Shown: piece after piece, positions 48,875 through 60,125 of the stretch | Position numbering within the stretch: the stretch's first letter is position 1 | Layout: each line of letters begins with the position of its first letter | Origin: Callorhinus ursinus | Taxonomy: Eukaryota; Chordata; Mammalia; Carnivora; Otariidae | Length of the DNA stretch: 64,000 bases | Assembly (NCBI RefSeq): GCF_003265705.1 | Contig: NW_020312828.1 | Coordinates: forward strand, 59,004,391-59,068,390 | Reading direction: 5' to 3' | Made by a program: the position numbers and the translations under genes | The notes under the pieces: generated by a model | What the model was told of the DNA's origin: nothing | Seen by the model: the letters and a program-made list of their open reading frames with translations, nothing else | Databases searched by the model: none

Positions 48875-49062
48875 AAGATTTTATTTATTTATTTTAAAGA
48901 GAGAGAGGGAGAGCAGGGAGGGGCAGAGGGGGAGGGGAAAAGAATCTGAAGCAGACTCTGCACTGAGCACAGAAGGCAGTGCAGGGCTTGATCCCATGAT
49001 CATATCATGACCTGAGCCAAAACCAATGTTAAACGCTTAACAGACTGAGCCAACCAGGAACC
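48875..49062 (-). mobile_element. SINEC, old diverged copy nested in L1
   Basis: 'aagattttatttatttattt' to 'gagccaaccaggaacccc'. The body has many substitutions. An approximate target duplication is 'tagatttctttttt' and 'tagaactttctttttt'. Confidence 0.9.
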
Positions 49063-50274
49063 CCTAGAACTTTCTTTTTTAATGTGGGTGTGTATTGTCA
49101 TAAAATTCCCTCTTATAACTGTTTTTGCTGCATCCTGTATGTTTTAGTATGTTGTGTTTTAATTTTCATTTGCCTCAAGGCATTTTTCTGATTTCTCCAT
49201 TGATTTCTTCTTTGACCCTTTGTTGTTCAGGAATATGTTGCTTAACTTCCACATATTTGTGAATTTTCCAATTTCTGTTCTTTTATTGATTCCTAGTTTC
49301 ATACCATTATGGTTGGAAAAGATACTTGGTATAATTTCAGTCTTCTTAAATTTGTTAAGACTTATTTTATGACCTAACATGGGATCTGTCCTGGACAATG
49401 TTCCATATATGCTTGAGAAAAATGTGTGTTCTACTGCTGTTGGAGGGTAAGTTCTAAATATGTTTATTAGGTTCATTTGATCTACACTGTTGTTCAAGTT
49501 AGCTATTTCTTTATTGATTTTCTGCCTGGATAATTGTATCAATTATTGAAAATTTGGTATTGAAGTCTCCTACTATTATTGTATTGTTATGAATTTCTCC
49601 CTTCAGTTCTATTAATTTTTGCTTTATATATTTTGGTGTTCTGATGTTGGGTGCATATATATTTATAATTGTTATATATTCCTGATGAATATCCTTTTAT
49701 CATTATGTAATGTCCTTTTTGGTGCCTTGTGGCAGTTTTTGACTTAAAATGTATTTTAAATGTATTTTGTTTGATATAAGTAAAACCACCCCTGCTCTCT
49801 TCTGATTACCATTTGTATTGAATATCTTTTCGACCCCATTAACTATGTGTGTCTTTAATTCTAAAGAAAGTCCCTCATAGGCAACATGTAGTTGAGTGTT
49901 GTTTTATTATCCATCAGCCGTGTTATGTCTTTTGATCAGGAAATTTAATCCATTTACTTTTGAAGTAATTATTCTTAGGGAAAAACTTACTATTGCATTG
50001 TTTTCTGTTTTGTAGTTCTTTTGTTCATCTTTTCTTCTCTTGCTATCCTTCTTTGTGTTTTGTTGATTTATTGTGGTCATACATTTTTATTTCTTTTCTT
50101 TTGTATATATTCTGTATGGTTTTTTGTAGTAATCATGAGGCTTACATAAAACATCTTATAACAGCTAATTTTAAGCCAGTAACAACTTAAGTTCAATAGC
50201 ATATAAAAACTATTCTTTTTACTTGTCCTGCCCAACACACTTTATGTTATTGAAGTCACAATTTACATCTTTTT

Positions 50275-50837
50275 TTTTCCTTCCAAATTTTTATTTAAAT
50301 TTGAATTAGTTAACATACAGTGTAATATTGGTTTTAGGAGTAGAATTTAGTGATTTATCACTTGCATAACACCCAGTGCTCATCATAACAAGTGCCTTCC
50401 TTAATACCCATTACTCTTCTAGCCCGTTCCCCAGCACCTCAGTCCATCAACCCTCAGTTTGTTGTCTACCATTAAGAGTCTCTTATGGTTTGCTTCCCTC
50501 TTTTTTTTTTCCCCTCCTTTCCCTATGTTCATGTGTTTTGTTTCCCAAAATAAATGAGTGAAATCATATGGTATTTATCTTGCTCTAACTAACTTATTTC
50601 ACTTGACGTAACACACTCTACCTCCATCCACGTCATTGCAAATGGCAAGATTACATTCTTTTTAATGGCCGAGTAATATTCCAGTGTGTGTGTGTGTGTG
50701 TGTGTGTGTGTACACACCACATCTTCTTTATCCATTCATCCATCAATGGACACTTGGGCTCTTTCCATGAGCACTTGTTGATAATGTTGCTATAAACATT
50801 GGGGTGCATGTACCACTTTGAATCTGTATTTTTGTAT
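50275..50837 (-). mobile_element. Carnivore-type L1 3' end nested in the old L1
   Basis: Reverse-orientation 3' UTR and ORF2 end: 'ttagttaacatacagtgtaa', 'acccagtgctcatcataac', 'ggccgagtaatattccag', 'catccatcaatggacacttg'. Target duplication about 50257-50274 and 50838-50855 ('cacaatttacatcttttt' and 'cacagtttttatcttttt'). A GT microsatellite lies inside it. Confidence 0.88.
50685..50712. repeat. (GT)n microsatellite inside L1
   Basis: About 13-14 GT units where the L1 normally reads 'ccagtgtg', then a 'tacacacc' continuation. Confidence 0.95.
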
Positions 50838-51456
50838 CACAGTTTTTATCTTTTTATATTGTGAATTTGTAATTAAATTTTATAGTTATAGTTATTCTTA
50901 ATGTGTTTTTTATCTTTATATTAAAACTAATAGTGATTTATATATCACCATTACAGCATTACAGTATTCTGTATTTGTTTATATATTTATCATTGCCAAG
51001 GTTCATGTACTTTTGTGTTGTTTAGCATCCTTTCATTCCAATTTGAAGAACTCCTTTTAGTATTTCTTATAAAACAGATTATAGGTGATGAACTCCCTTA
51101 GTTTCTGTTTGGGAAAGTCTTTATCTCTCCTTCATTTTTGAACTGTTCAGCTATGTGTAGTATTTTTGTTTGGTAGTTTTTTTTTCTTTCAGCACTTTAA
51201 ACACATCCCCCAACTCCCCTCTGGCCTGCAAGGTTTCTGCTAAGAAATCTGCAGATAGTCTTATGAGGGCTTCCTTGCATGTGACAAATTTTCTTTCGCA
51301 ATTTTCAAAAGTCATTTTATGTTTGACTTTTGTCAACTACCTTATAATGTGTCTTCACGTAGACTTATTTAGAATTTTCCTATTTGATATTCTTTCTGCT
51401 TTATGAATCTGAACGTTCACTACCTTCCCCCAATTTGGGAAGTTTGCGTTGTTATT

Positions 51457-51547
51457 GCTTCACAAATTTGCATGTCATCCTTGTGCAGGGGGCATGCTAA
51501 TCTCTGTATTATTCCAATTTTAGTATAGGAGCTGCCAAAGTAAGCAT
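51457..51547 (-). pseudogene. RNU6: U6 snRNA pseudogene
   Basis: The minus strand matches the spliceosomal U6 snRNA from its first base to within about 12 bases of its 3' end. It includes 'ctatactaaaattgg', 'gattagcatg', 'cctgcacaaggatgac' and 'tgcaaatttgtgaagc'. There are several substitutions, a 3-base deletion in the ACAGAG-to-GATTAGC interval, and loss of the 3' oligo-U end. No U6 promoter elements (PSE, TATA) are evident upstream, so it is not expected to be expressed. It joins L1 sequence directly at 51456. Confidence 0.93.
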
Positions 51548-51619
51548 TGGGTCATTATTTCTTTAAATAAGTTTTCTCGTAACAGTGGTATCCTCCCTGG
51601 TAATAAACAGGTTTATTCT

Positions 51620-51800
51620 TACGAAATGCAAAGCTAATCTTGTCACCCCTCTACTTAAAATTCCACACTCTTTAGAATGACCTTTGGCACTTCAAGATCT
51701 GGGTTCAGCCCACCTTTCCAACCGCATCTCTCCCCAACACCTCTCTTTCCATCTTTTGAAGCACTAACACTGGTAATCCTGGAGTTTTTTTTTTTATCTC
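51620..51800 (+). repeat. L2 LINE fragment
   Basis: 'cttgtcacccctctacttaaa', then 'ggcacttcaagatctgggttc' and 'aaccgcatctctccccaac', follows sense L2. Confidence 0.65.
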
Positions 51801-51939
51801 AAGACCAAGTATTCTCAGTTTCTTCAACAAAGGCTTACAATGGCTTTTCTCAGGTGACTAAATGACACACTAGCAAATGCCTTATTCTGAAGGAATTATT
51901 TATGTGCTTCTGTGACACCAGCATTTCACTACATCTGTT

Positions 51940-52050
51940 ATCACAATGCATTTATTCATCCATCTAGCAATACTGAGTGTCTAATATAAGCAAGTATTAT
52001 CCTAGTTAACACATAGATCATATCACTCCTATCCACTGGAACTTCAGTAT
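51940..52050 (-). repeat. Possible L2 3' relic (antisense)
   Basis: 'tttattcatccatctagcaa', then 'actgagtgtctaatataagc', resembles the complement of the L2 terminus. Confidence 0.4.
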
Positions 52051-53196
52051 CTAACAGAATATCAAAAATGTCAACTTACTTCCAGTCTCAGTTTTCTCTG
52101 TGATTGGGATTCACAAAGAGCTTTTTACAACATAAGCACAATTAAAAGACAATAAAGATTGAGAATCTTGTAATTCTTAATTTTAAGAGGTGATCATCAT
52201 TTTCTTAGTGTGACAGGTGCTTTTCAAAGTATCAATTCATCTCTAAGCACAGATTTAGTTAACAGATATATGATTTATGAATAAGTAAATGGATGGTCCT
52301 TAAACACCCCTTTGGACCTGAGGTGTCCATTTTATAGTTCTTATTTTTGTCGTCTATCCTTGTTGGTAACAAGAGACCTGTTAGAAGCCACTGTCCTTCC
52401 AAAATGTTATGGCTGCAGATGCAATTCGGTGGTACATTAAGGACCTCCTCATATCAAGCATTCAATTAATATACCTGAGGTCCTCCAGTCGTGGAGATAC
52501 ATATTCCTCAGAGACTCTGTTTCTTCAGGAAATAATGTTTGATCAGAATTTCCTAAAGCCTACTTCCTTCTCAGCAATTTTCTTTCTCCTGTTATCTTGT
52601 TATTTTGCAAGGAAAACCCTACTATTTATTTACAACATGGAAATTTTACAGGTAATGACCATAAAAACTTCTTAAAAAATATTTTAAAAAGATATTCTGA
52701 TGGCCATCATCAAAACCAGCATCTTTATTAAATTGCTAATATCGCATCACAGATCTCTAGCAAGCATGATTTACTTTCGCCATGTACAAATAAAGCTGGA
52801 ATACACAAAAACGTCTAGAAAAAATATTTTCTTTTTCTTATGAACTAGGGCCGTTGAATGCATTAATTTGTAACATACTGATTTAATGTTATACTAGACT
52901 CTTTATGAAGGAGAAAACAGGGCCAAAATGCAATTGTGTAACCCCACACATGCACATTTTTAAAATCATACAGCAATGGGAGAGGCCTCAAAGAAGAAAC
53001 CAGAAAAATAAAACCATAGGCAAACTGCATCACCTCCATGTGAGTCATTCATCTTTCAGTGTTTTTATGTCTGCTTTGTTACCAGACTTACTTAGATTGC
53101 AGAACCACTGGGTGGAGGCCACAACTGTCTCTGTGTTGTGGATATTTTTTCATACATTATAAGTACTTAGGAAACATTTTCTAGTAGTAATGATTC
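52051..53196. other. Unassigned unique DNA
   Basis: No repeat recognised. The open frame 52409-52675 (88 codons) has no known domain. Confidence 0.4.
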
Positions 53197-53211
53197 AAGA
53201 AAACAAATCAC

Positions 53212-53406
53212 GGGGTGCCTGGGTGGCTCAGTCATTAAGTGTCTGCCTTCAGCTCAGGTCACATTCCCAGGGTCCTGGGATCAAACCCTGCATCGGGTTC
53301 CCTGCTCAACAGGAAATCTGCTTCTCCGTCTCCCACTCCCCCTGCTTGTGTTCCCTCTCACACTGTGTCTCTGTCAAATAAATAAATAAAATCTTTTAAA
53401 AAATAA
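53212..53406 (+). mobile_element. SINEC
   Basis: Target duplications 53197-53211 and 53407-53421 ('aagaaaacaaatcac') are identical. Complete copy. Confidence 0.97.
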
Positions 53407-53421
53407 AAGAAAACAAATCAC

Positions 53422-54318
53422 AAATAGTACATGCTATTGCACTACACATTTATTTACTAGTTCTCTCTAAAATATAGATTATTATTTTGGAACCTCTACT
53501 TCTACTTTATTTAATGCATATTCCTAGACAAAAAGCCATTTACACCCTTCTGAAATATGCTCTGTGCCCGCTGCTTAGGTGCAATTGGGTAACATGAGTT
53601 TTTACCTTAACTCCTCTTAATACTTTCTCAAAGTTTAATATATGTCTGTTCCAGGTATGGTCTTATTTCTTCAGAGTCTTTTCAGGTCCTGCTTGTGTTT
53701 TATATTTTGTATTAAAAATCATTTCTATTTAACATATGATATACTCCCAAACTTGTAAATAATGAAATTTTATAAACTTCTTTAAAGAAGCTCACATTTC
53801 ATTGCCTGACTGACAAAACTTTATAGAAATTGCTGCTTAGAAGTCTGTAGTCACTTTTACCAGGAGCTTGACACTGATATCTTGGCTTGGCTTAGTCATG
53901 TGGTTCACAAGACTTTAGTTCCTACAAAGTATCCTGACATCTCTAAGTCAGTCTGGGGCCCTTGCATTTTTCATTAATTAAATGGAATTTTTAAACAAAG
54001 GCATTATTGTATTAATTAGTTTTTATGAAAAGAATAAAAATACACAGTTACTCAAAAACTATTTTAATTTTTAAACAGTGTGCTTAGCTTTCTAAATATT
54101 TTACTTCCCTATCAACAAAATCCAGACTATTTTAGGTGAATGGAAATAAAGATTCCATGAAGGGGGGCAGTATTTAACATTTCTGAAAGTTATGTAAAAT
54201 AAACATGAAGTTGATGTAGGAGGCAAGTATAAGTGTGGAAGTGAAGGGCTGATGTAAGCAAGGTGGCAGATATTCCAATAGGAGTAAATCTTTCAAGGAA
54301 AAACAGCACAGGAAATAT
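53422..54318. other. Unassigned unique DNA
   Basis: AT-rich. Nothing recognised. Confidence 0.4.
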
Positions 54319-54507
54319 AGAGAGAAGAGGAGAGGGGAGGAGAGGAGGGAAGGGAAGGGAGGNNNNNNNNNNNNNNNNNNNNNNNNNNNNNNNNNNNNNN
54401 NNNNNNNNNNNNNNNNNNNNNNNNNNNNNNNNNNNNNNNNNNNNNNNNNNNNNNNNNNNNNNGAAGAGAAGAGAAGAGAAAGAAAAAAGGAAAGAAAAGA
54501 AAAAGAG
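54319..54507. repeat. Purine (GGAGA/GAAGA) tract with assembly gap
   Basis: Pure G/A sequence (GGAGA, then GGGAA units) leads into exactly 100 N at 54363-54462 and resumes as GAAGA/GAAAA. A fixed 100-N block normally marks a gap of unknown size, so the true repeat length is not known. Open frames crossing the Ns are artefacts. Confidence 0.97.
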
Positions 54508-55750
54508 ATAAACGACAGCATAGGATGCAAGGGGGGGTGTCAGGATCAGAAAGGTAGGTTTAAGTCAAAATTTGGTAGTAGTTAAGAAGTTGTGGAGAGA
54601 GACAATGAATAAATACTGAGGCTCAGATTGCCTTGCAATGGGCTGACAGAGCAAGCACTCCCCCATGCCGGGGCACCTGAGCTCAGCTTCCCTTGGGCCT
54701 GAGTGCACTCCCTTGCCCAAGCAGTTGGCATTTTCATACAACTCTCCGAAGAGCTGGCATAGACACTCATATTGAACTTTGACTTGTATCTACCAAAGGT
54801 GTTCTCCCACAAGCACTACCAAGAGGTAGCTCAGCAGATGGACAGTAGCCCACACCTGTAACACAAACCTGCGCTGTACCCGAAGTACCCTGCCCTCAGA
54901 GAATCTCTCTGCAGGGTGATGAGACATCAGTGGGCTCTGATCTTCTCTTGCTTAACCTTGATATAGGTTTCCCTATGAAAGCCTCTTCTTTATACTCCTA
55001 ACCCCCAGAATGTTATGGAATCCTCCCTAACCCACATCTCTATGTATGTTGGATATTTTTAAACACTATAAATCATTGTTCATTTCTGAGCAGTGCAATG
55101 TCGTTACAGAAGTACTCACTATCCTGAAAGGAGTGTACATGAGAAAGAAGCAGCTTGAATGAAGGAGATGAGTCAGGAGCTAGGTCAGATCATAAGATCT
55201 TAGAAGCCCTAAATTTTGAAAATATTATAGTATTCCTGCCCTTGATTGGGGGTCATAATAAAATCAATGCTTAATTATTAAGAATGAAGCATGTGTAGCA
55301 AAAAAACTTTCAGTATGTTTCTAGGTTTTCTGATAGAGAAACCCTGAAAAGTTTCATCAAGACTGAACTATCTTCATTTTTACGACATGCCTGTTTCACA
55401 GTGCTCTAAGGATAGGCTTCACTGCCCATGGGCAATCCACTCTTGGTTGGAAGCTGGTGCTTTCTAGATGAAAAGTTATAGGAATATTAAACATGACAGT
55501 GGCAAGGAGTATGAGATGGAGGAGAGAGCTAAAGGGTGTGGGAGTAAAATTGATCTTAGAAGGGAATTAATTGGAAAAGCAGATGGGCAAGGAAGAGAAT
55601 TAACCATGACTCTCTTCTGAAAGTGGGTGACTGGGAATCAGTAACAGTACTATGATGGCATTCCCAGAGAAGCAATGAATATGAGGAGAAAGAAAGGGCA
55701 GAGGAGGAGAAAGAGGAGTAGAAACGGAAGGAAAAGAATAACAATAATAT
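54508..55750. other. Unassigned DNA, partly GC-richer
   Basis: Bases 54630-54930 have higher GC than the surroundings but no recognised exon or LTR ends. A purine-rich stretch lies at 55680-55740. Confidence 0.4.
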
Positions 55751-55754
55751 TATT

Positions 55755-55830
55755 ATTGCAGTTAACATTTATTGAGCACTTACAAAGTGCCAAGAACACT
55801 TCTAAGTAGTTTATTTGCATTTCCTCAAAT
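55755..55830 (-). repeat. L2 3' relic (antisense)
   Basis: 'aacatttattgagcacttac', then 'gtgccaagaacacttctaag', is the complement of the L2 terminus. Confidence 0.6.
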
Positions 55831-57659
55831 GTCCCTGTATGTGATTATTCCAGAAGGACGAGACTGCTATACATGAACATATTTATGGCTGAACATATGT
55901 TCTTTGCATCTCACTTGTACATATATGCAATTTTCACAGAAACGTGTGGCTATATTTCTCTCCTATACATGGTGACGTTTGAGTTCTTTAGGGGCCTGAG
56001 TCAACTGCCGTGGCCACATGAAATATAACTTTTACCCATGAGGACTTTCTATTACATAAGTTGAAATGGAAGATTCTGTAAAGCACAGCAGAATTTCTGC
56101 TTCAAAGGGATAAATGTTAGGTAGTATCCGTGTAAAATAATTGGGTTCATCTGTGTTTTTGGAGATGGACCTCCTGGGCCGCTGTAAGTGTATAGTTCCC
56201 TCTCATAATTTTATCTGACCCAAATACAACTGAGTCATTAAGGACTTCCAGTGGTTTCTGATTATTTCCTAGTGTTTTGTTTTGTTTGTTTGTTTTTAAC
56301 TAAGCAATTGCCTTTTTGGCTTCTCTACCTATGTGTGAAAACATCAGACAACTAATATAACCAAAACAAACTCAGTATCTTCCACCCACTTGCAGACACT
56401 ATTCTGTGGTTACCCAACAGAGAAGCTCCTTCTCTCTCTTGATTCTTCCATACAGAAAGTGGAAAGCCTAAAAATAGGCATCTCTCACTTAATTTCAGCA
56501 CTTCATTTCTGAAAACTCTGACATTCTGGGCAGGAAATGCCAAACAGGTGCTTATTTCCCATTATTTTTATCGGGAAAGTTATAATACAGTACATATTAA
56601 TGCTAAACCCCCAATCAGTTTTGTAACACACACATACATAAAACGCCCATCCATGTATAAGTAAAAAACTAATGTATTATAATGATAAAATATTACTTAT
56701 TATTCTCTAAAAAATAACATGTTATTAGGAAACATGTACAGAAACATGAATTTATAATACAGCTAACAGGATACACCACAATAAATTCATTGAAAAATGC
56801 AACAAAATTTTCAGTAAAAAGCAACACAATTTCTGATGATGACATATTATTCGTCAAGTCAGGTGAAGACTTAAAGAAAGTTGAGAAGGGAGGGAAAGGA
56901 GGAAAGCTGAAACGTCACTATTTGTCATTAGTTGTGGCAGATGATGGTGCTAACAAATGAATAGTAAAGCAGCAATTTTCAGATGTTCCATTCATTTGTT
57001 TCTATATAACAAACTTAGTGGCTTAAAACACAAATTCATAATTCTCCTAACCCTAATCAACATCCACCTAACTAACTCGTCTGAACTAATTCAGTCTCCA
57101 AATTTTAAAGATTCTGTCCTCCAGTTTGTGCTGTGCAAAATTAAGAAAGCGACCTACCTTGACCACACTCCTTACTTAGTCTGATAGGGTCTCTTAGGAT
57201 AAGCAAGTGGCACCACCTCACTGCCGTGATAACCTGATATTCCCAAGGCCAGTGCCTTGCTGCTCAGGAATGACTTACACAGACTGGCATTCATGAGCTC
57301 TTGTAGCAGCGATTCAGTCATCTCTTAGGAGGTTTTTTACCAGGACCCAGGCCAATCTCACAACTGGCAAACTCTCAACCTCTCTTCACTATCAGAGAAA
57401 AGTCTCCAAACTTCTCTCTGATGTGACTCTGTGCACTTCCCACCAAGTTCATAGCACCATTCTCTTCCTTTCACCTGACAGAATACCATATAACTGCACC
57501 TCTACGTGCCTTGAAAAACCACACAGTACAGGTTCCTCCTTCCTATAGCTGACAGTGGAATCATGAGGAGCCGCTTTTCTTTGATTTGGTTTCTTTCTAC
57601 CTCATTCTGTACCATTTAATCTATTGTTTATAATATAGATAAACATAATTTTAACTGTA
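55831..57659. other. Mostly unassigned DNA
   Basis: 'caaacttagtggcttaaaac' (57009) is a phrase found at the end of antisense MaLR LTRs; little else matches. No gene recognised. Confidence 0.4.
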
Positions 57660-58180
57660 AATAATATCATCCTCTTATCTTAAGGGCTTCAGTGACTTTC
57701 CATTAAAATCAAGACCAACATACCAAACAGGACCCATAAATTCCTAGAGGGTCTGCCCCCAAACTTCACCTTACCCCTTCTCTCTTAGTTCCAGCCACTC
57801 TGGCTAGCTTCCCGATCCATATAACCCTGTTTGGTACATGATGGTCTGTCCCCCTCTCTCCAGTCCTCACTACCTCTTCCCTGCCAGTGACCCCTTTTAT
57901 CTACTTAATGTCCACTCATTTTAGATCTCAACTTAGATAATACTCTTAGGAAGATTCCTTACTCTTCCATTAAACACTGTAATCATTACCCTCCCTGCAT
58001 CTTTTCTTCATAGCACTTAAAATATTTTGTGGTTATACTTTTGTTTGGATGATTCTTGTTTTAATGTCTTTCTTATTAATCCATAAACTCCATGAGAGTG
58101 AGGAATCACATCTGCTAACTTTCCCTTGATTTTTCAGGATCTAGCATGTGTCTGGCACATAACAATGTCCATTTAGTGAT
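57660..58180 (+). repeat. L2 LINE 3' part
   Basis: Sense order: 'tttccattaaaatcaagacc', 'gttccagccactctggctag', 'cactcattttagatctcaac', 'ccataaactccatgagag', 'gtgtctggcacataac'. A good match to the 3' third of L2. Confidence 0.8.
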
Positions 58181-59830
58181 AATGAGCTAGTGTTAAGCAT
58201 GAACCAAGGTGGCTCACAGGACATTCCCTGTAATGGTAAAGTCCGACCTTTTTTGTGTGTGTTCCACATTTTTCTCCTCTGGTCTGAGATCTTCACTTCT
58301 TACTTCCAGGTCCATAGTACCAAGACTTGGTTTTTGCTTACATAAACACTCAATGTAGGAATTTTGAAAACCAAACCTTTACTTGTTAACCCCTCAAATA
58401 CCAATGTTACATATTGTTGCACTGTTCTAAATTGAGCATTTTGTGTCTGTCTTCGCTTTTCTTGTCTGTGTTCAGGAAACAAGTGTTTTCTGCTCCAATG
58501 ATATGATCTCTCTGAGTGTGGAAGAGGTTCTAAAGGCCCTCTGGTGGGAGGAGTTCTTTCCTGCTCAGAGATAAAGGGAGACACGGATTCTCCATTTGGG
58601 CTGCAACTATAGCAGCATTAAAACCTCCCAAGGCAACAGTAGCTGGGAGACTTTCTGTTTAATCACTTCATACCCAATAAAGTGTGCATTACACAATATT
58701 TTCATAATGCCATGGTAACCTAATGAGTCATCTTCCATTATAGGCAAGGATACTTGTGTCCATGATCAGGGCACAGTGTCATCAAAGCCAGGATGGGGGC
58801 ATACTGACAGATTCTTACTAACCTTCCTTTTTTTAGACTTCATGATAACCACCATAACATTTGCCCAAGTCACTGAAGCAACAACTTAATCCCTTACAAA
58901 ATACTTTCATTATGTGTTATGATTTTCACATTTTGAAACTATTTCAAATTGATGGCATTTCAGGAGACCAGACTTCTGATGACACTGTGAAAGTTCTCAG
59001 TCTTACCAGTAAAATACCTCCAATTTATGATGAAGAATGGGTGACTTGTGGAAGGTTTTCCTGCATATGATGATTGGATTAGCTGTGATCACAGAGGTGC
59101 CCTTTTCCTGATGTGGATTTCCTACTAACTTCCTGATCTCTTGTCAGTCATTTCTTGTTCTGAAATGTGTCATTTTTCCACAATTAATATTTGCATTCTC
59201 CATTTTACGGACAGCATTGAAAAGCAGGTTTTACCACATTATTCATTAGACCTGTTAGGATAATGTTTTTGATATACTAATCCACCCAATCTCTGGTTAG
59301 TTTGTTCTCTATCATGCATTAACATCCTGATTTATTTTGTTAGTTTGTCTGACTGGTAGAAATACTAGAGAAGATATAATTATTTATATTAAAATTTCAA
59401 AATGTAATTGAGAATAAGCTCATAAATCAAGACAACATAATACATAATTTAGCACCAGTTCAGTGGAACAACAGAGAGTACTAGAGAAGTTCAGAGAAAA
59501 AAGCTCAATGAAATTTGAAGAAGACAGAAGATTTTGGGGTGGAATAGTAAATTTTAACTAACACTAAAAAGGGATAGAGAGTGTAAGATTTACCGAAGGA
59601 GTGATGAGAGGAGTGGTGAGTGATCTAACTAAAATAAATTATGGGAATACAAAGAGAAAAATGTGATCGTGGGACAGTGAGATAGGGTACGTGGAACAAA
59701 TAACAATCACTATTGGGACTGAATTTATAAATACAGCACTTGGTTGAATTTTACCAAAAAGCAGAATATTAAATTCCAATTCCATTAACATTTTCTGTGT
59801 GTTAGCATAGGAAGTAATGGACAGTGAAGC
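58181..59830. other. Unassigned DNA with one exon-like stretch
   Basis: No repeat identified. The complement frame 58300-58584 (94 codons) and the plus frame 58861-59070 have no known domain. The latter contains a possible acceptor 'tttcag' at 58962-58967. Confidence 0.35.
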
Positions 59831-59834
59831 CAAG

Positions 59835-60010
59835 CCAGGGAAATCTGTTTTTAAATCCTAGATGCACTACTTCCTGGCTGTGAAACCTTAGGTGATTCTT
59901 TAACTTGTGTAAGTATCAGTTTTCTAATTTGTAAAGCAGGGGAGTGGGGAGCTGCCTCATGATTTTTATCGAGATTATTATATAAGACGATGCATGTAAA
60001 GGACTTAAAC
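59835..60010 (+). repeat. MIR SINE fragment
   Basis: 'cactacttcctggctgtgaa', 'atcagttttctaatttgtaa' and 'acgatgcatgtaaaggac' follow the MIR layout. Confidence 0.75.
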
Positions 60011-60125
60011 ACTCATTATTTTATCAGCTGCTCTCATTATATCCCACTGATAAATTCCCAGCACCCAGAACAGTGTCTGGCATACATTGAGTTCCCAATA
60101 TGTTTTTATTAATTGAATAAATTAC
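60011..60125 (+). repeat. L2 3' terminus
   Basis: 'cccagcacccagaacagtg', then 'tctggcatacattgag' and 'ttaattgaataaatt', is the sense L2 end. Confidence 0.7.

Larger units (their letters stand above)
45330..51456 (-). mobile_element. Long old L1 (partial ORF1, ORF2, 3' UTR), 5'-fused to a U6 pseudogene
   Basis: On the minus strand the element runs from an ORF1 C-terminal segment (complement 51151-51336, with 'IRLSADFLAETLQAR'), through the linker and ORF2 endonuclease (complement 49159-49542, 'FSNHNGMKLGINKRTEIG'), reverse transcriptase (complement 48198-48386), downstream ORF2 (complement 46628-47229) and a 3' UTR ending in the T-run at 45333. About 5.1 kb of L1 remains once the four insertions (46604-46658, 47371-47562, 48875-49062, 50275-50837) are removed. 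Stops and indels throughout show it is inactive. The gene order and L1MA/MB-like 3' UTR suggest an early-mammalian subfamily. Its 5' edge abuts U6 sequence in the same orientation. Confidence 0.88.

Noticed and set aside
49159..49542. 127-codon complement frame as a gene
   Set aside because: It is a surviving piece of L1 ORF2 endonuclease within a decayed element.
51457..51547. Functional U6 gene
   Set aside because: Multiple substitutions, an internal deletion, a missing 3' end and no upstream U6 promoter elements.
54174..54530. Frames running through the N block
   Set aside because: They depend on unknown bases and low-complexity purine sequence.
57000..57180. Possible nuclear mitochondrial insert (C-rich 'cctaaccctaatcaac' text)
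   Set aside because: The surrounding sequence does not continue as any mitochondrial gene I recognise.
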